Source: Alphaproteobacteria bacterium
GTDB lineage: Bacteria; Pseudomonadota; Alphaproteobacteria; ATCC43930; CGMCC-115725
Direction of reading: 5' to 3'
DNA length: 10,118 nt
Assembly (NCBI GenBank): GCA_028866355.1
Contig: JAGWIH010000057.1
Location: forward strand, 1 to 10,118
The notes under the pieces are model-generated. The model had not been told where the DNA came from and did not search any database. It saw only the letters and a list, made by a program, of their open reading frames with translations. Of the stretch, positions 1 through 6,115 are shown piece by piece. The number at the start of each line of letters is the position of its first letter. Positions within the stretch are counted from its first letter, which is position 1. The position numbers and the translations under genes are program-made.

Positions 1-577
1 GCGTGATCTCGACCGTCTTGTCGAGAACGTTGGGTTTGACGCCGGGCAGCTCGGTTTGGATCAAAATCGCGCGCTTGGTAAAAAAGGGCGCAACCGCGAT
101 CATCTGCGCCGCGTCGGCAACCGCCTTTTCGCAGGCAGCGAGGCGCTCGCCGGCAACCGCAAACGGAATGATTTTTACCGTTGCGACCATCTGTTTCGGC
201 GCGACCACCGTATCGGGCTCGAGCGTCGCCAGCGTGATGGATTCGTCAATCGCGTTGAGCCGGTCGACGGCGGCGCGGTCGATGCGGCACAGTCCGGCCG
301 TCTCGGCAAACAGATTGGCGCGGCCCGTGAAAGCCGGCGCGGCGGTGATGCCGGCACCAACCAACTTTCGGGCGATGCGATTGGCGGCTTCGTCTTCGCC
401 GATGTCGCCTGGTTCGAGCTGCGCGGCGACGACGCTCGCAAGACCGGCGGTGCGCAACGCCGCGACGTCATCCGCCGTCAGCACCCGGCCTTTGCGGAAC
501 ACGCGACCGCCAAGCTTGAGGTTGTGCGCCAGGATGGCGCCGGCGGCTTGATCGAGCGGCGTGTCGCCGAATTTCAT
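1..577 (-). CDS. Molybdopterin-binding (MoCF-domain) protein, 3' end outside window
   Basis: This frame stays open from an ATG at 577 to the left edge, giving 192 residues without a stop, so the gene is partial. It begins MKFGDTPLDQAAGAILAH, then has a G-G-R-V-F-R-K-G-R-V segment and QLEPGDIGEDEAA (about residues 53-65). A TVKIIPFAVAG stretch follows at about 133-143, and PGVKPNVLDKTVEIT lies at the visible end. From memory this is the N-terminal part of the rhizobial molybdopterin-binding proteins, which carry a MoaB/Mog-like MoCF domain and are often fused to a C-terminal MobA-like nucleotidyltransferase. The fusion part would lie beyond the window. The likely role is in the cytosol, in making or cytidylating the molybdenum cofactor for the enzyme served by this operon. 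The start lies one base after the stop of the upstream XdhC-type gene, so translation is probably coupled. The family call is fairly sure; the presence of the transferase domain is inferred. Confidence 0.85.
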   Translation of the reverse strand, partial: MKFGDTPLDQAAGAILAHNLKLGGRVFRKGRVLTADDVAALRTAGLASVVAAQLEPGDIGEDEAANRIARKLVGAGITAAPAFTGRANLFAETAGLCRIDRAAVDRLNAIDESITLATLEPDTVVAPKQMVATVKIIPFAVAGERLAACEKAVADAAQMIAVAPFFTKRAILIQTELPGVKPNVLDKTVEIT

Positions 578-578
578 C

Positions 579-1295
579 TCAGGCCGCTTGCCGGCTCTTG
601 AGCCGGTCGGCGCGCAGCGTCGCCGTGATCTGCGCCAGGATCGAAACCGCGATCTCGGCCGGCGAGATCGCGCCGATATCGAGTCCGACCGGACCGTGAA
701 TGCGCGCGAACTCGGCATCCTTGAAACCGGCATCGGCCAGGCGCTTGAGTCGTGCGGCGTGCGTCTTCTTCGAGCCGAGCGCGCCGATATAGAAGGCCTG
801 TGACTTGAGCGCCGCGATCAATGCCGGATCGTCGACCTTGGGATCGTGGGTGAGGGTGACGATGGCGCTGCGCCGGTCGGGCTTGAGCCGCGCCATTGCT
901 TCGTCCGGCCATTCGGTCGACAGGTCGACTCCCGGAAACCGCTCACCGCTGGCAAAGGCGCTACGCGGATCGATCACCGTGACGGCATAACCGGCCATCG
1001 CCGCCATCCGCGCCAGCGGTTGGGCGATATGGACCGCGCCCACGACCATGAGCCGCAGCGGCGGGTTGAAGACCTCGATGAAAACCTTGCCGTCGGGGGT
1101 TTCGACGATGGCGCTGCGGTCGTCGGCGAGCGCCTGCCGCACGGCCGTGTCCAGCGATTCGTTCCGTTTCAGATTTCCTTCAAAGACAGTGCCTTGAGCA
1201 AGACTTTGCAGGCCAGACTTAAGGTCTGTCACCAGCGCTGCCGCCTGCCCGGCAGCCGCCGACTCGACGGCGCGCTTGAGCAGATCGAGCTTCAT
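579..1295 (-). CDS. XdhC/CoxI-family protein, Rossmann (C-terminal) half
   Basis: This 238-residue protein matches the C-terminal Rossmann domain of XdhC/CoxF/CoxI proteins. These help insert or sulfurate the Mo cofactor of xanthine dehydrogenase or CO dehydrogenase. The nucleotide-binding strand and loop read LMVVGAVHIAQPLARMA (about 82-98), and VTVIDPR follows at 105-111. Further family blocks are FYIGALGSKKTHAARL (168-183), where IGxLGS is typical, and GLDIGAISPAEIAVSI (204-219). The first 75 residues are a less conserved lead-in. The ATG at 1295 overlaps the TGA of the upstream N-domain gene in an ATGA junction, which fixes the start and implies translational coupling. Together the two genes equal one standard XdhC. 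A homologous fold alone does not say which Mo enzyme is the client. Confidence 0.93.
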   Translation of the reverse strand: MKLDLLKRAVESAAAGQAAALVTDLKSGLQSLAQGTVFEGNLKRNESLDTAVRQALADDRSAIVETPDGKVFIEVFNPPLRLMVVGAVHIAQPLARMAAMAGYAVTVIDPRSAFASGERFPGVDLSTEWPDEAMARLKPDRRSAIVTLTHDPKVDDPALIAALKSQAFYIGALGSKKTHAARLKRLADAGFKDAEFARIHGPVGLDIGAISPAEIAVSILAQITATLRADRLKSRQAA

Positions 1296-1624
1296 TCGGC
1301 GCGCTCAACGAACACCTGGATCTTGCCGCCGCAGGCGAGGCCGACCTCCCAGGCTTGCTCGTTGGTGACGCCGAAATCCAGGAGTCGCGGCTTGCCGTCC
1401 TTGATCGCCGCGAGTCCTTCCTCGATGACGGCGCCTTCGACACAGCCGCCCGACACCGAACCGACAAAGGCCCCGCTCTCGTCGACGGCCAGCTTGGCGC
1501 CGACCGGCCTCGGCGACGAACCCCAGGTCGAGACGACGGTCGCAACCGCCACGCCTTTGCCCTGGCCGCGCCATTGGGTCGCCTGATCGAGAATGTCGGC
1601 ATTGTCGCCGCTGGTCATCGCCAT
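1292..1624 (-). CDS. XdhC/CoxI-family protein, N-terminal domain as separate gene
   Basis: This is a 110-residue protein made only of the XdhC_CoxI N-terminal domain. Visible blocks are GVAVATVVSTWGSSPRPVGA (24-43), FVGSVSGGCVEG (53-64) and VGLACGGKIQVFVE (94-107). The cysteines in SGGC (61) and ACGG (98) are the ones usually kept in the family and suggested to hold the molybdenum cofactor. The frame is open far upstream through the preceding gene. I chose the ATG at 1624 because an AGGCAGG ribosome site lies six bases before it and it follows the TAA of the vWA gene by two bases. A second ATG at 1618 is possible. It acts with the Rossmann-domain gene directly downstream, which overlaps it by four bases. 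The family ending (CGGxIxVxVE) is intact, so this is a natural split rather than a truncation. Confidence 0.92.
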   Translation of the reverse strand: MAMTSGDNADILDQATQWRGQGKGVAVATVVSTWGSSPRPVGAKLAVDESGAFVGSVSGGCVEGAVIEEGLAAIKDGKPRLLDFGVTNEQAWEVGLACGGKIQVFVERAE

Positions 1625-1626
1625 CG

Positions 1627-2853
1627 TTAGCCTGCCTTTCGCATCTCTGCCCATTCGGCCGCCGCGCCGAGGCGGCGTGTACCGCGTTCGGCCAGCGCCG
1701 CGACCACCGCCTTCAGGCTTTCGAGATTGTGCACCGGCCGGAATTCGTCGACATGCGGCAGGATGGCCTTCATGCCGAGGGATTTGGGCGCGAAGTCGGC
1801 ATAACGCAACAGCGGATTGAGCCAGATCAGCCGGCTGCACGATTTGTGCAGGCGTTCCATCTCGCGCGCCAAGCCGAATCCGGCGTCGCGATCGAGCCCG
1901 TCGGAGATGAACAGCACGACCGCGCCCTGGCCAAGCACGCGGCGCGACCAGCGGTGATTGAATTCGGCGAGGCATTGGCCGATGCGCGTGCCGCCCGACC
2001 AGTCCTCGACCGCCGCCGCCACCTTGTCGAGCGCCTCGTCGACGTCGCGCGTGCGCAGCGGCCGCGTGATGTTGGTGAGCCGCGTGCCGAACAAAAACGC
2101 GTGCACGCGATCGCGGTCGTTGATCACCGTGTGGAGGAAATGCAGGAAGATCCGCGTATAGCGGCTCATCGAGCCCGAAATGTCGCAGAGGACCACAAGC
2201 GGCGGCGGCCGCGTCGCGCGGTCCTTGCGTTTGAGCGCGATCAGGCCGCCGGCGCGCAGTTGCGCGCGCAACGTCGCCCGCATGTCGACGCGGGCGCCGC
2301 GCGGATCGGCGGCAAAGCGGCGCGTCGGCCTCTCGGCGAGCGCCAGCGCCAGCTTTTTGACCGCGTCGCGCGCCGCGTTCATCTCGGCAGTCGACATCTT
2401 CTCGAAGTCCATGGTTTGCAGGATTTCGCGCGGCGAAAAGGTCATGGCCGCGTCGAATTCGGTCTTGTCCTCGCGTGGCCCGCCAGCGCCGTCGGCCTGT
2501 CCGGCACGCAGCGCCTCGGCCAACCGCCGGCTGATCTCCGCTTGATCCGGCCGCGGCGCCTGCAAGTCCGGCAGCAGCAGGCTCATCATGCGTTCGAGCA
2601 GTTTCGGATTGCGCCAGAAGACGTGAAACGCCTGGTCGAAGATCAGCCGCTGGTCGCGCCGGTTGACGAACACGGCATGCAGCGTCCAATAGAAATCGTC
2701 GCGGCTTTCGAGCCCGATCGCGCGCACGGCTTCGACCGCTTGCAGCACCTTGCCGGGACCGACCGGCAATCCGGCGGCGCGCAGGGTGCGAGCGAAATAC
2801 ATGATGTTGGCGACCAGGTTGCCGCCGGCGGGCGAGGGCGCGGCGCCGTCCAT
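1627..2853 (-). CDS. coxE: CoxE-like von Willebrand factor A domain protein
   Basis: This 408-residue protein pairs with the MoxR ATPase encoded just upstream. MoxR/vWA pairs act as metal-cofactor-inserting chaperones. In the carboxydotroph cox system, CoxD and CoxE are needed to build the CuSMoO2 site of CO dehydrogenase. The N-terminal half (about 12-115) has the CoxE features FARTLRAAGLPVGPG and FYWTLHAVFVNRRDQ. The vWA domain starts near 218 with LVVLCDISGSMSRY. The metal-ion-dependent adhesion site is complete: DxSxS at D224, S226 and S228, T289 in GGTRIG, and D318 in ISDGLD. A charged, low-conservation linker lies at 100-135. There is no signal peptide or membrane segment, so it should act in the cytosol. 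The ATG shares one base with the TAA of the MoxR gene, indicating coupling. The family is certain; the client enzyme is inferred. Confidence 0.94.
   Translation of the reverse strand: MDGAAPSPAGGNLVANIMYFARTLRAAGLPVGPGKVLQAVEAVRAIGLESRDDFYWTLHAVFVNRRDQRLIFDQAFHVFWRNPKLLERMMSLLLPDLQAPRPDQAEISRRLAEALRAGQADGAGGPREDKTEFDAAMTFSPREILQTMDFEKMSTAEMNAARDAVKKLALALAERPTRRFAADPRGARVDMRATLRAQLRAGGLIALKRKDRATRPPPLVVLCDISGSMSRYTRIFLHFLHTVINDRDRVHAFLFGTRLTNITRPLRTRDVDEALDKVAAAVEDWSGGTRIGQCLAEFNHRWSRRVLGQGAVVLFISDGLDRDAGFGLAREMERLHKSCSRLIWLNPLLRYADFAPKSLGMKAILPHVDEFRPVHNLESLKAVVAALAERGTRRLGAAAEWAEMRKAG
1631..1637 (-). promoter_or_regulatory. Ribosome binding site deciding the start of the XdhC N-domain gene
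   Basis: AGGCAGG on the minus strand lies six bases before the ATG at 1624 and within the last codons of the vWA gene. The reading frame of the small XdhC gene runs open far upstream inside coxE, so this site is the best sequence argument for the short form. Confidence 0.5.
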
Positions 2854-3767
2854 TATTGCGCCGCAGCGAGCTCGGCCTTCACTTGCGCCAGCAGGCGCTC
2901 GGCCTCACTGCCCTGAATCTTGGCGATATCGTCTTGGTACTTCAGCAGGACGCCGAGCGTGTCGTTGATCGCTTCGGGTGTGAGCGCGAGCACATCAAGC
3001 TGCGACAGCGCATGCGCCCAATCGATGGTCTCGGCGATACCCGGTTGCTTGAAGAGGTCGCCGGCCGCGCGCAGCTTCTGCACGAAGGCGACGATTTGGC
3101 GCGACAACTCGGCCGGCGCGCCGGGCGCCTTGAGGCGCAAGATTTCGAGCTCGCGCGCCGCGTCGGGATAATCGATCCAGTAATAGAAGCAGCGGCGCTT
3201 CAACGCGTCGTGAATCTCGCGCGTGCGGTTGGAGGTGATGACGACGATGGGCGGCGCGGCGGCCTTAACCGTGCCGAGCTCGGGAATCGACACCTGATAG
3301 TCGGACAATAGCTCGAGCAGGAACGCTTCGAACGGCTCGTCGGTGCGGTCGAGCTCGTCGATCAGCAGCACCGGCGGACCGGCGATGTCGGGTTCGAGCG
3401 CCTGCAGTAGCGGCCGTTTGATGAGAAACTTGTCCGAGAAAATCTCCTCTTCGACCGTGTCCTTGCTTTCCTGGCCGGTCTCGGCGAGACGGATTTCGAT
3501 CATCTGGCGCGAATAATTCCACTCATAGACCGCGCTGGCGACGTCGAGCCCTTCGTAGCATTGCAGGCGGATCAATTTGCGGCCGAGCCGTTCCGCCAGC
3601 ACTTTCGCCACTTCGGTCTTGCCGGTGCCGGCTTCGCCTTCGAGGAACAGCGGCCGCTTCAGCGACAGCGACAGATACACCGCGGTCGCGAGACTGCGGT
3701 CGGCGACATAGCGGCCCTTGGCGAGCAGCGCGAGCGCGTCGGTAACGGACGTCGGCAGGGAGGCCAT
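2853..3767 (-). CDS. coxD: MoxR-family AAA+ ATPase (CoxD-like)
   Basis: This is a MoxR-type AAA+ ATPase of about 304 residues, first gene of the Mo-enzyme maturation block. Counted from the ATG at 3767, Walker A is GEAGTGKT (44-51) and Walker B is VLLIDELD (133-140). Sensor 1 is TSN near 178-180, and the ALKRRC segment near 189-194 carries the likely arginine finger. The block LIRLQCYEGLDVASAVYEWN is typical of the CoxD branch of MoxR proteins. In Oligotropha CoxD is an ATP-dependent chaperone for assembly of the Mo/Cu site of CO dehydrogenase. Three in-frame starts are possible: GTG 3782, ATG 3776 and ATG 3767. None has a strong ribosome site. I chose 3767 because MASLPTSV resembles the usual start of relatives. 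The gene is followed with a one-base overlap by coxE, its expected partner. Confidence 0.93.
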   Translation of the reverse strand: MASLPTSVTDALALLAKGRYVADRSLATAVYLSLSLKRPLFLEGEAGTGKTEVAKVLAERLGRKLIRLQCYEGLDVASAVYEWNYSRQMIEIRLAETGQESKDTVEEEIFSDKFLIKRPLLQALEPDIAGPPVLLIDELDRTDEPFEAFLLELLSDYQVSIPELGTVKAAAPPIVVITSNRTREIHDALKRRCFYYWIDYPDAARELEILRLKAPGAPAELSRQIVAFVQKLRAAGDLFKQPGIAETIDWAHALSQLDVLALTPEAINDTLGVLLKYQDDIAKIQGSEAERLLAQVKAELAAAQ

Positions 3768-3800
3768 CGGAATCATATCCACGCGATGAAAGCGAACCGC

Positions 3801-3833
3801 TTATTTTTAAAGGATTTCACCGGGCGGGTCCAA
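3801..3833 (-). promoter_or_regulatory. Weak candidate promoter of the moxR/coxE operon
   Basis: Reading the minus strand, TTGGAC (3828-3833) is followed after 18 bases by TAAAAA (3804-3809), inside the only clearly AT-rich patch of this GC-rich window. This would start transcription near 3797, shortly before the MoxR start. The match to a sigma-70 consensus is poor (about 3 of 6 and 4 of 6), so the call rests mainly on position and base composition in the gap between the antiporter and the moxR gene. Confidence 0.25.
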
Positions 3834-3864
3834 CCCGTGGAAGCGGCTTCATTGCTGCCATGCG

Positions 3865-5523
3865 TCAGGGCGCGAAGCGCTTGGCGGCGTAATTCGCCAT
3901 CTCGCTCGCGGTCTGACTTTCGCCCATGACGACGCGGCCGACACCGTGAGCCTTGAGCCATTCGGCTTCATCGAGGCTATGGGTGCGGGCGACGACGTCG
4001 AGCTTGGGATTGATCGCGTGCGCGGCGGCGAGAATGCGGCGCACCGCGCTCTTGTCCGGAACCGCGATCACGATCAGGCGCGCCCGGTCCGGTCTGGTGG
4101 CCTCGAACACTTCCGGCCAGGCGGCGTCGCCATAGATCACCGGCACGCCTTCCTGCCGCAGCTGCTCGGCGAAGCGCAAATTCTGTTCGATCACGATATA
4201 AGGCACGCCTTGTTCGCGCAGCGACGCGGCGATGACGCTGCCGACGCGGCCATGGCCGATGACGATGGCATGGCTTTCAAGTTGCGGCAGCGTGTCGCGG
4301 CGCTTGATCTCGCGCCGGCCGGCGTGCCATGCGCGCAGAAAGCCGATCTTCTCCAGCGGCGCGCCGAGCGCCGCAGCTGCGCGCAGCATCAGCGGCTGCA
4401 CCAGGATCGAGATCAGCGCCGCCGCCAGCACCAGGCTGCGGCCGTCCCCTGGCAACAGGCCGCTGCTCGCCGCGGCGCCGCTGACGATGAACGAGAATTC
4501 GCCGACCTGCGCCAGCAAGGCCGCAACTTCGAGCGCGCTGCGCGGTGCCGCGCTGAGCGCGAACAGCACGATCAGCGTGATCAGCGCATTGCCGATGATC
4601 ACCATCGCGGAGACCGCCGCGACTTGAAGCGGCGCGCGCACCAGCACGCTCGGATCGAACAGCATGCCGACCGAGACGAAGAACAGCACGGTGAAGATCT
4701 GCTGCACCGGCAGCGATTCGCCGGCGGCCTGGTGGCTGACATCGGATTCCGCGAGGGTGATGCCGGCGAAGAACGCGCCTAAGGCTGGCGAGACGCCGAC
4801 CAGTGCGGCGGCGAGATAGGCGATGCCGAGCGCCGACACGATCACCGCCAGGCGGAACAGCTCGCGCGAACCGTCGCGCGCGGTGAGAGTCAGGATCCAG
4901 GGGATGAGGCGGCGGCCGAGCGGCAAGATGATGGCGGCGAAGATCGCCGCTTCGAGCAATTTGAGCGCGCCGACGGCCAGCGGCGCGCCCGCGAAGACGA
5001 ACGGCGCCGGCCCGCCCGGCAGCACGACCAGCACCAGCACGACGACCAAATCCTGCATGACCAGCCAGCCGAGCGCGATGCGTCCGGCCTCGGTCATCAG
5101 GCGTCCGCGCTCTTCGAGCGCACGCGTCGCGACGACGGTGCTGGCGACGGCGAGCGACATCGCCAGCGCCGCGGCCGCCTCCGTGGCGAACCCGATCAGC
5201 CGTGCGACGCCGAAGGCGAGCGCGCCCGACGCTACGATCTGCAACAGCGCGCCGGGCACGGCAATGCGCCACACGGCGCGCAAATCGGCGAACGAGAAAC
5301 GCAGGCCGACGCCGAACAGCAGCAGCACGACGCCGATCTGCGCCAGTTCCTCGACCGCATGCGGGTTGGCGACCAAGCCGGGCGTCGACGGACCGACGAC
5401 CACACCGGCGATCAGATAGCCGACGATCGGCGGTAATCGCGCCGTCCGTGCGGCGAGGCCGCCGACATAAGCGACGGCCAGACCGACGAGCAGGGCGATG
5501 ACGAGCGACGGCGCGCTGTCCAT
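3865..5523 (-). CDS. CPA2-family monovalent cation:proton antiporter with RCK/TrkA-N domain (KefB/YbaL-like)
   Basis: This 552-residue protein has two parts. Residues 1 to about 390 are a hydrophobic Na+/H+-exchanger domain with roughly 12 membrane segments, including LPPIVGYLIAGVVVGP (30-45) and IGVVLLLFGVGLRFS (63-77). Residues from about 418 form a cytosolic TrkA-N/RCK domain with a Rossmann motif GHGRVG (423-428) and VIYGDA near 463-468. The transport segment carries Gln157-Asp158 (VMQDLVV). This QD pair is usual for Kef-type K+/H+ exchangers, while DD is usual for electrogenic Na+ exchangers, so K+/H+ exchange gated by a nucleotide is the likely role. No TrkA-C domain follows; the protein ends shortly after the TrkA-N fold. 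It sits 66 bases after hyfI and about 97 bases before moxR on the same strand. Cotranscription with either is possible but not shown. The ion specificity is inferred. Confidence 0.93.
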   Translation of the reverse strand: MDSAPSLVIALLVGLAVAYVGGLAARTARLPPIVGYLIAGVVVGPSTPGLVANPHAVEELAQIGVVLLLFGVGLRFSFADLRAVWRIAVPGALLQIVASGALAFGVARLIGFATEAAAALAMSLAVASTVVATRALEERGRLMTEAGRIALGWLVMQDLVVVLVLVVLPGGPAPFVFAGAPLAVGALKLLEAAIFAAIILPLGRRLIPWILTLTARDGSRELFRLAVIVSALGIAYLAAALVGVSPALGAFFAGITLAESDVSHQAAGESLPVQQIFTVLFFVSVGMLFDPSVLVRAPLQVAAVSAMVIIGNALITLIVLFALSAAPRSALEVAALLAQVGEFSFIVSGAAASSGLLPGDGRSLVLAAALISILVQPLMLRAAAALGAPLEKIGFLRAWHAGRREIKRRDTLPQLESHAIVIGHGRVGSVIAASLREQGVPYIVIEQNLRFAEQLRQEGVPVIYGDAAWPEVFEATRPDRARLIVIAVPDKSAVRRILAAAHAINPKLDVVARTHSLDEAEWLKAHGVGRVVMGESQTASEMANYAAKRFAP

Positions 5524-5574
5524 ATTTGAAGACTTTGCAGGACGGCAGCGCCGTTGACCAGCGCTGACGCGGGT

Positions 5575-5587
5575 CGAATGCGATTCG
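5575..5587. repeat. Short inverted repeat between hyfI and the antiporter gene
   Basis: CGAAT-GCG-ATTCG forms a perfect five-base-pair stem with a three-base loop directly after the hyfI stop codon. It is not followed by a T-run on the minus strand, so I do not call it an intrinsic terminator. It may be an RNA hairpin at the operon end or chance. Confidence 0.3.
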
Positions 5588-5589
5588 GT

Positions 5590-6108
5590 CTAAGTCTGCT
5601 GCTGAAGCAGCGCCAACAAACCCTTCAGCAGTTCGATCGGCCGTGGTGGACAGCCGCGAATGTGCAGATCGACCGGCACGGCGGCGCCGACGCCGCCGGC
5701 GACGCAGGCCGGACTGCCGGCGAATAGCCCGCCGTCGACCGCGCAATCGCCGACCGCCACCACCCATTTTGGATCGGGCGTGGCGCGCCAGGTGCGCTCG
5801 AGCGCTTCGCGCATGTTGTGGGTCAGCGGTCCCGTGACCAGCAGCACGTCGGCGTGCCGCGGCGAGGCGACGAAGCGCAGGCCGAAGCGTTCGAGGTCAT
5901 AGAAGGCATTGTTGAGCGCATGGATTTCGAGCTCGCAGCCGTTGCACGAGCCGGCGTCGACGGCGCGGATCGACAGGCTGCGACCGAGCCGCCGCCGTGC
6001 CGAGCGCTCGACGGCCACCGCCAGCTCGGCCATCGCCGCGTCGTCCGTCGTCGGCGCGGCTTCGGTGAGCGGCGAATGGATCATGCCTTGAAAGATGTGC
6101 TTGCGCAT
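5590..6108 (-). CDS. hyfI: HyfI/HycG-like (NuoB-type) small subunit with intact [4Fe-4S] cysteines
   Basis: This 172-residue protein is the electron-transferring small subunit of a group 4 hydrogenase-like complex, homologous to HycG, HyfI and NuoB. The proximal-cluster ligands are complete: C55 and C58 in SCNGCELEI, C122 in GDCAVDGG, and C153 in RGCPPRP. The CxxC spacing is of the hydrogenase type, not the tandem Cys-Cys of NuoB in complex I. ERFGLRFVASPRHADVLLVTGPLT (about 73-96) is closely similar to the same region of E. coli HycG. The first 45 residues are a variable lead, as in HycG. The frame is open upstream inside hyfG. I chose the ATG at 6108 because it follows the hyfG stop by seven bases; an ATG at 6084 is an alternative. 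The cluster can carry an electron although the partner large subunit lacks a full NiFe site. Confidence 0.93.
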   Translation of the reverse strand: MRKHIFQGMIHSPLTEAAPTTDDAAMAELAVAVERSARRRLGRSLSIRAVDAGSCNGCELEIHALNNAFYDLERFGLRFVASPRHADVLLVTGPLTHNMREALERTWRATPDPKWVVAVGDCAVDGGLFAGSPACVAGGVGAAVPVDLHIRGCPPRPIELLKGLLALLQQQT

Positions 6109-6115
6109 GATCGGC

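Noticed and set aside
3..601. Two overlapping plus-strand frames of about 180 codons at the left edge
   Set aside because: The minus strand here is open to the edge and encodes recognisable MoCF-domain sequence. Neither plus-strand product resembles a known family.
1729..2916. 395-codon open frame on the plus strand opposite coxE
   Set aside because: It is antisense to a confident vWA protein, its product is rich in Arg, His, Gln and Ala without recognisable motifs, and such frames arise from GC-rich third positions.
3821..3840. Possible intrinsic terminator after the antiporter gene (CGGGT-TGG-ACCCG stem)
   Set aside because: The stem is only five base pairs and no T-run follows it directly on the minus strand; the T-rich patch is about 13 bases further on.
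3946..4782. 278-codon open frame on the plus strand opposite the antiporter
   Set aside because: Low-complexity Arg/Gln/His composition, no ribosome site, antisense to a confident membrane transporter.
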